A stretch of 33,082 bases of DNA from JARICQ01 sp964527205 (GTDB lineage Bacteria > Bacillota > Clostridia > Tissierellales > Tissierellaceae). The notes under the pieces were generated by a model that ran no database searches, was not told the origin of the DNA, and saw only the letters and a list, made by a program, of their open reading frames with translations. The position numbers were made by a program, and so were the translations under genes. Shown here in pieces: positions 32,678 to 33,082 of the stretch. Each line of letters opens with the position of its first letter. Position 1 is the first letter of the stretch. Location of the stretch: positions 1-33,082 of the forward strand of contig CAZGQG010000021.1 of assembly GCA_964527205.1 (NCBI GenBank). The letters run 5' to 3'.

Positions 32678-32729
32678 TAATCCTGACCTTGACTTGTCAT
32701 TATGTTTTTATGTCGTCATTCTGAGCTTG
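32678..32729 (+). repeat. Direct repeat copy B (~52 bp)
   Basis: Starting TAATCCTGACCTTG, it matches 32453-32504 at 40 of 52 ungapped positions. Its 3' part is the left arm of palindromic element 2, so the duplicated unit includes a palindrome arm plus ~37 bases of 5' flank. Confidence 0.65.
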
Positions 32730-32828
32730 CGAAGAATCTTAGGGGGTTGAGAATTTGTATTTTGTATATAATAAAAAGATTTATCTAAAGAATTTTAAAG
32801 ATAGATTCTTCGCTATGCTCAGAATGAC
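32715..32828. repeat. Palindromic repeat element 2 (GTCATTCTGAGC family)
   Basis: The left arm, GTCATTCTGAGC-TTG-CGAAGAATCT (32715-32739), and the right arm (32803-32828, reverse complement GTCATTCTGAGC-ATAG-CGAAGAATCT) differ only in the 3-4 central bases. The AT-rich interior is 63 bases. Nothing in it is coding. Confidence 0.8.
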
Positions 32829-32940
32829 AACCTCAGTCTTAGAGTGACAACCTCAGTCTTAGAGTGACAACCTTAGTCTTAGAGTGACAACCTTAGTCTT
32901 AGAGTTACAACCTTAGCCTTAGAGTGACAACTTTACTCTC
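32821..32940 (+). repeat. 20-bp tandem array, six copies
   Basis: Units start at 32821, 32841, 32861, 32881, 32901 and 32921. The consensus is AGAGTGACAACCTTAGTCTT, with 0-5 differences per copy; the last copy is the most decayed. The first unit begins AGAATGACAA, which is the end of palindrome element 2, so the array seems to have grown from that end. Confidence 0.88.
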
Positions 32941-33026
32941 AGATATCATAGGATGATAAAAACACTTTTTGAAGGCAAAATTTTAAGTAGAGAATTATGA
33001 ATAATAGCATATATTATCTTGTGGCA

Positions 33027-33052
33027 TAGTACTGAAGTGATTTATGAGTACT
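33027..33052. repeat. Short inverted repeat near the right edge
   Basis: TAGTACT (33027-33033) and AGTACTA (33046-33052) are perfect 7-base arms around a 12-base spacer. A TATAAT at 33070-33075 follows, so the site may be an operator or promoter-proximal dyad of a gene beyond the window. Confidence 0.4.
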
Positions 33053-33082
33053 ACCTGATTTTTGGATAATATAATAATTTTA

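Larger units (their letters stand above)
32367..33082. other. Gene-free, repeat-rich intergenic region
   Basis: No open frame here has a ribosome binding site or a recognisable product. The stretch 32440-32966 is a mosaic of related repeats: two palindromes, a pair of ~52-bp direct repeats, a 20-bp tandem array and smaller echoes. Examples of the echoes are TTGTCATTCTAAGTTTGC at 32656-32673 and AGGATGAyAAAAACACT at ~32582 and 32950. The last ~110 bases may be the upstream region of a gene beyond the window. Confidence 0.7.

Noticed and set aside
32821..32940. Possible CRISPR array
   Set aside because: The 20-bp units are contiguous without unique spacers and there are no cas genes; it is a simple tandem repeat.
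1..33082. tRNA, rRNA, known riboswitches, insertion sequences, prophage or toxin-antitoxin genes
   Set aside because: I looked for tRNA-like T-loop (GGTTCGAATCC-type) and CCA ends, transposase and integrase motifs and small paired toxin genes and found none that could be supported.

Overview
The window is chromosomal DNA of a low-GC, anaerobic Gram-positive bacterium. The most likely home is a Clostridia/Tissierellales-type amino-acid fermenter, but this is inferred from gene content and not from a marker gene. The evidence is AT-rich DNA, strong AGGAGG-type ribosome binding sites, frequent TTG and GTG starts, an SLH-anchored surface protein, lysine-fermentation genes (kal, kce), a thiolase/CoA-transferase set, and an ATP synthase c subunit carrying Na+-binding residues. 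The core order (fba-tal-glpX-rho-rpmE ... prmC/prfA-tsaC-ywlE-rpiB-upp-mnaA-atp) is the conserved Bacillota block also known from Bacillus subtilis, so most of the window is vertically inherited backbone.

Layout. (1) 1-7.6 kb is a cell-surface region on the minus strand: the tail of a membrane protein at the left edge, a 1002-residue SLH/Ig-like surface protein, and a three-gene exporter operon (ATPase, large CARDB/Ig-like surface-exposed membrane protein, MacB/FtsX-type permease). Four 11-bp-phased TTACA-like repeats lie upstream of this operon. (2) 7.7-9.3 kb holds kal and kce, separated by a ~180-bp imperfect palindrome that lies between two perfect 16-bp direct repeats. (3) 9.4-13.6 kb is central carbon metabolism (fba, transaldolase, glpX) followed by rho and rpmE. 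(4) 13.65-17.66 kb is a translation-termination group (DUF1385 protein, prmC, prfA) with a split chromate-transporter pair between prmC and prfA. (5) 17.7-22.5 kb holds tsaC/sua5, a YwlE-type protein-arginine phosphatase, rpiB, upp, tagO/wecA and mnaA/wecB. (6) 22.6-25.1 kb is thl-atoD-atoA. (7) 25.3-32.3 kb is a complete F-type ATP synthase operon (atpZ-I-B-E-F-H-A-G-D-C). (8) 32.4-33.08 kb has no gene and is a mosaic of palindromic and tandem repeats.

How the genes fit together. Kce makes acetoacetate and 3-aminobutyryl-CoA. Kal deaminates the latter to crotonyl-CoA. AtoDA moves CoA from butyryl-CoA to acetoacetate, and thiolase splits the acetoacetyl-CoA. The window thus holds the lower half of lysine fermentation in two clusters about 13 kb apart. 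The upper half (KamA, KamDE, Kdd) is not here. Fba, transaldolase, GlpX and RpiB serve gluconeogenesis and the non-oxidative pentose route. PrmC methylates the GGQ glutamine of RF1, encoded three genes downstream. TagO and MnaA supply wall-polymer precursors that could anchor SLH proteins such as the one at the left. The ATP synthase is probably Na+-coupled.
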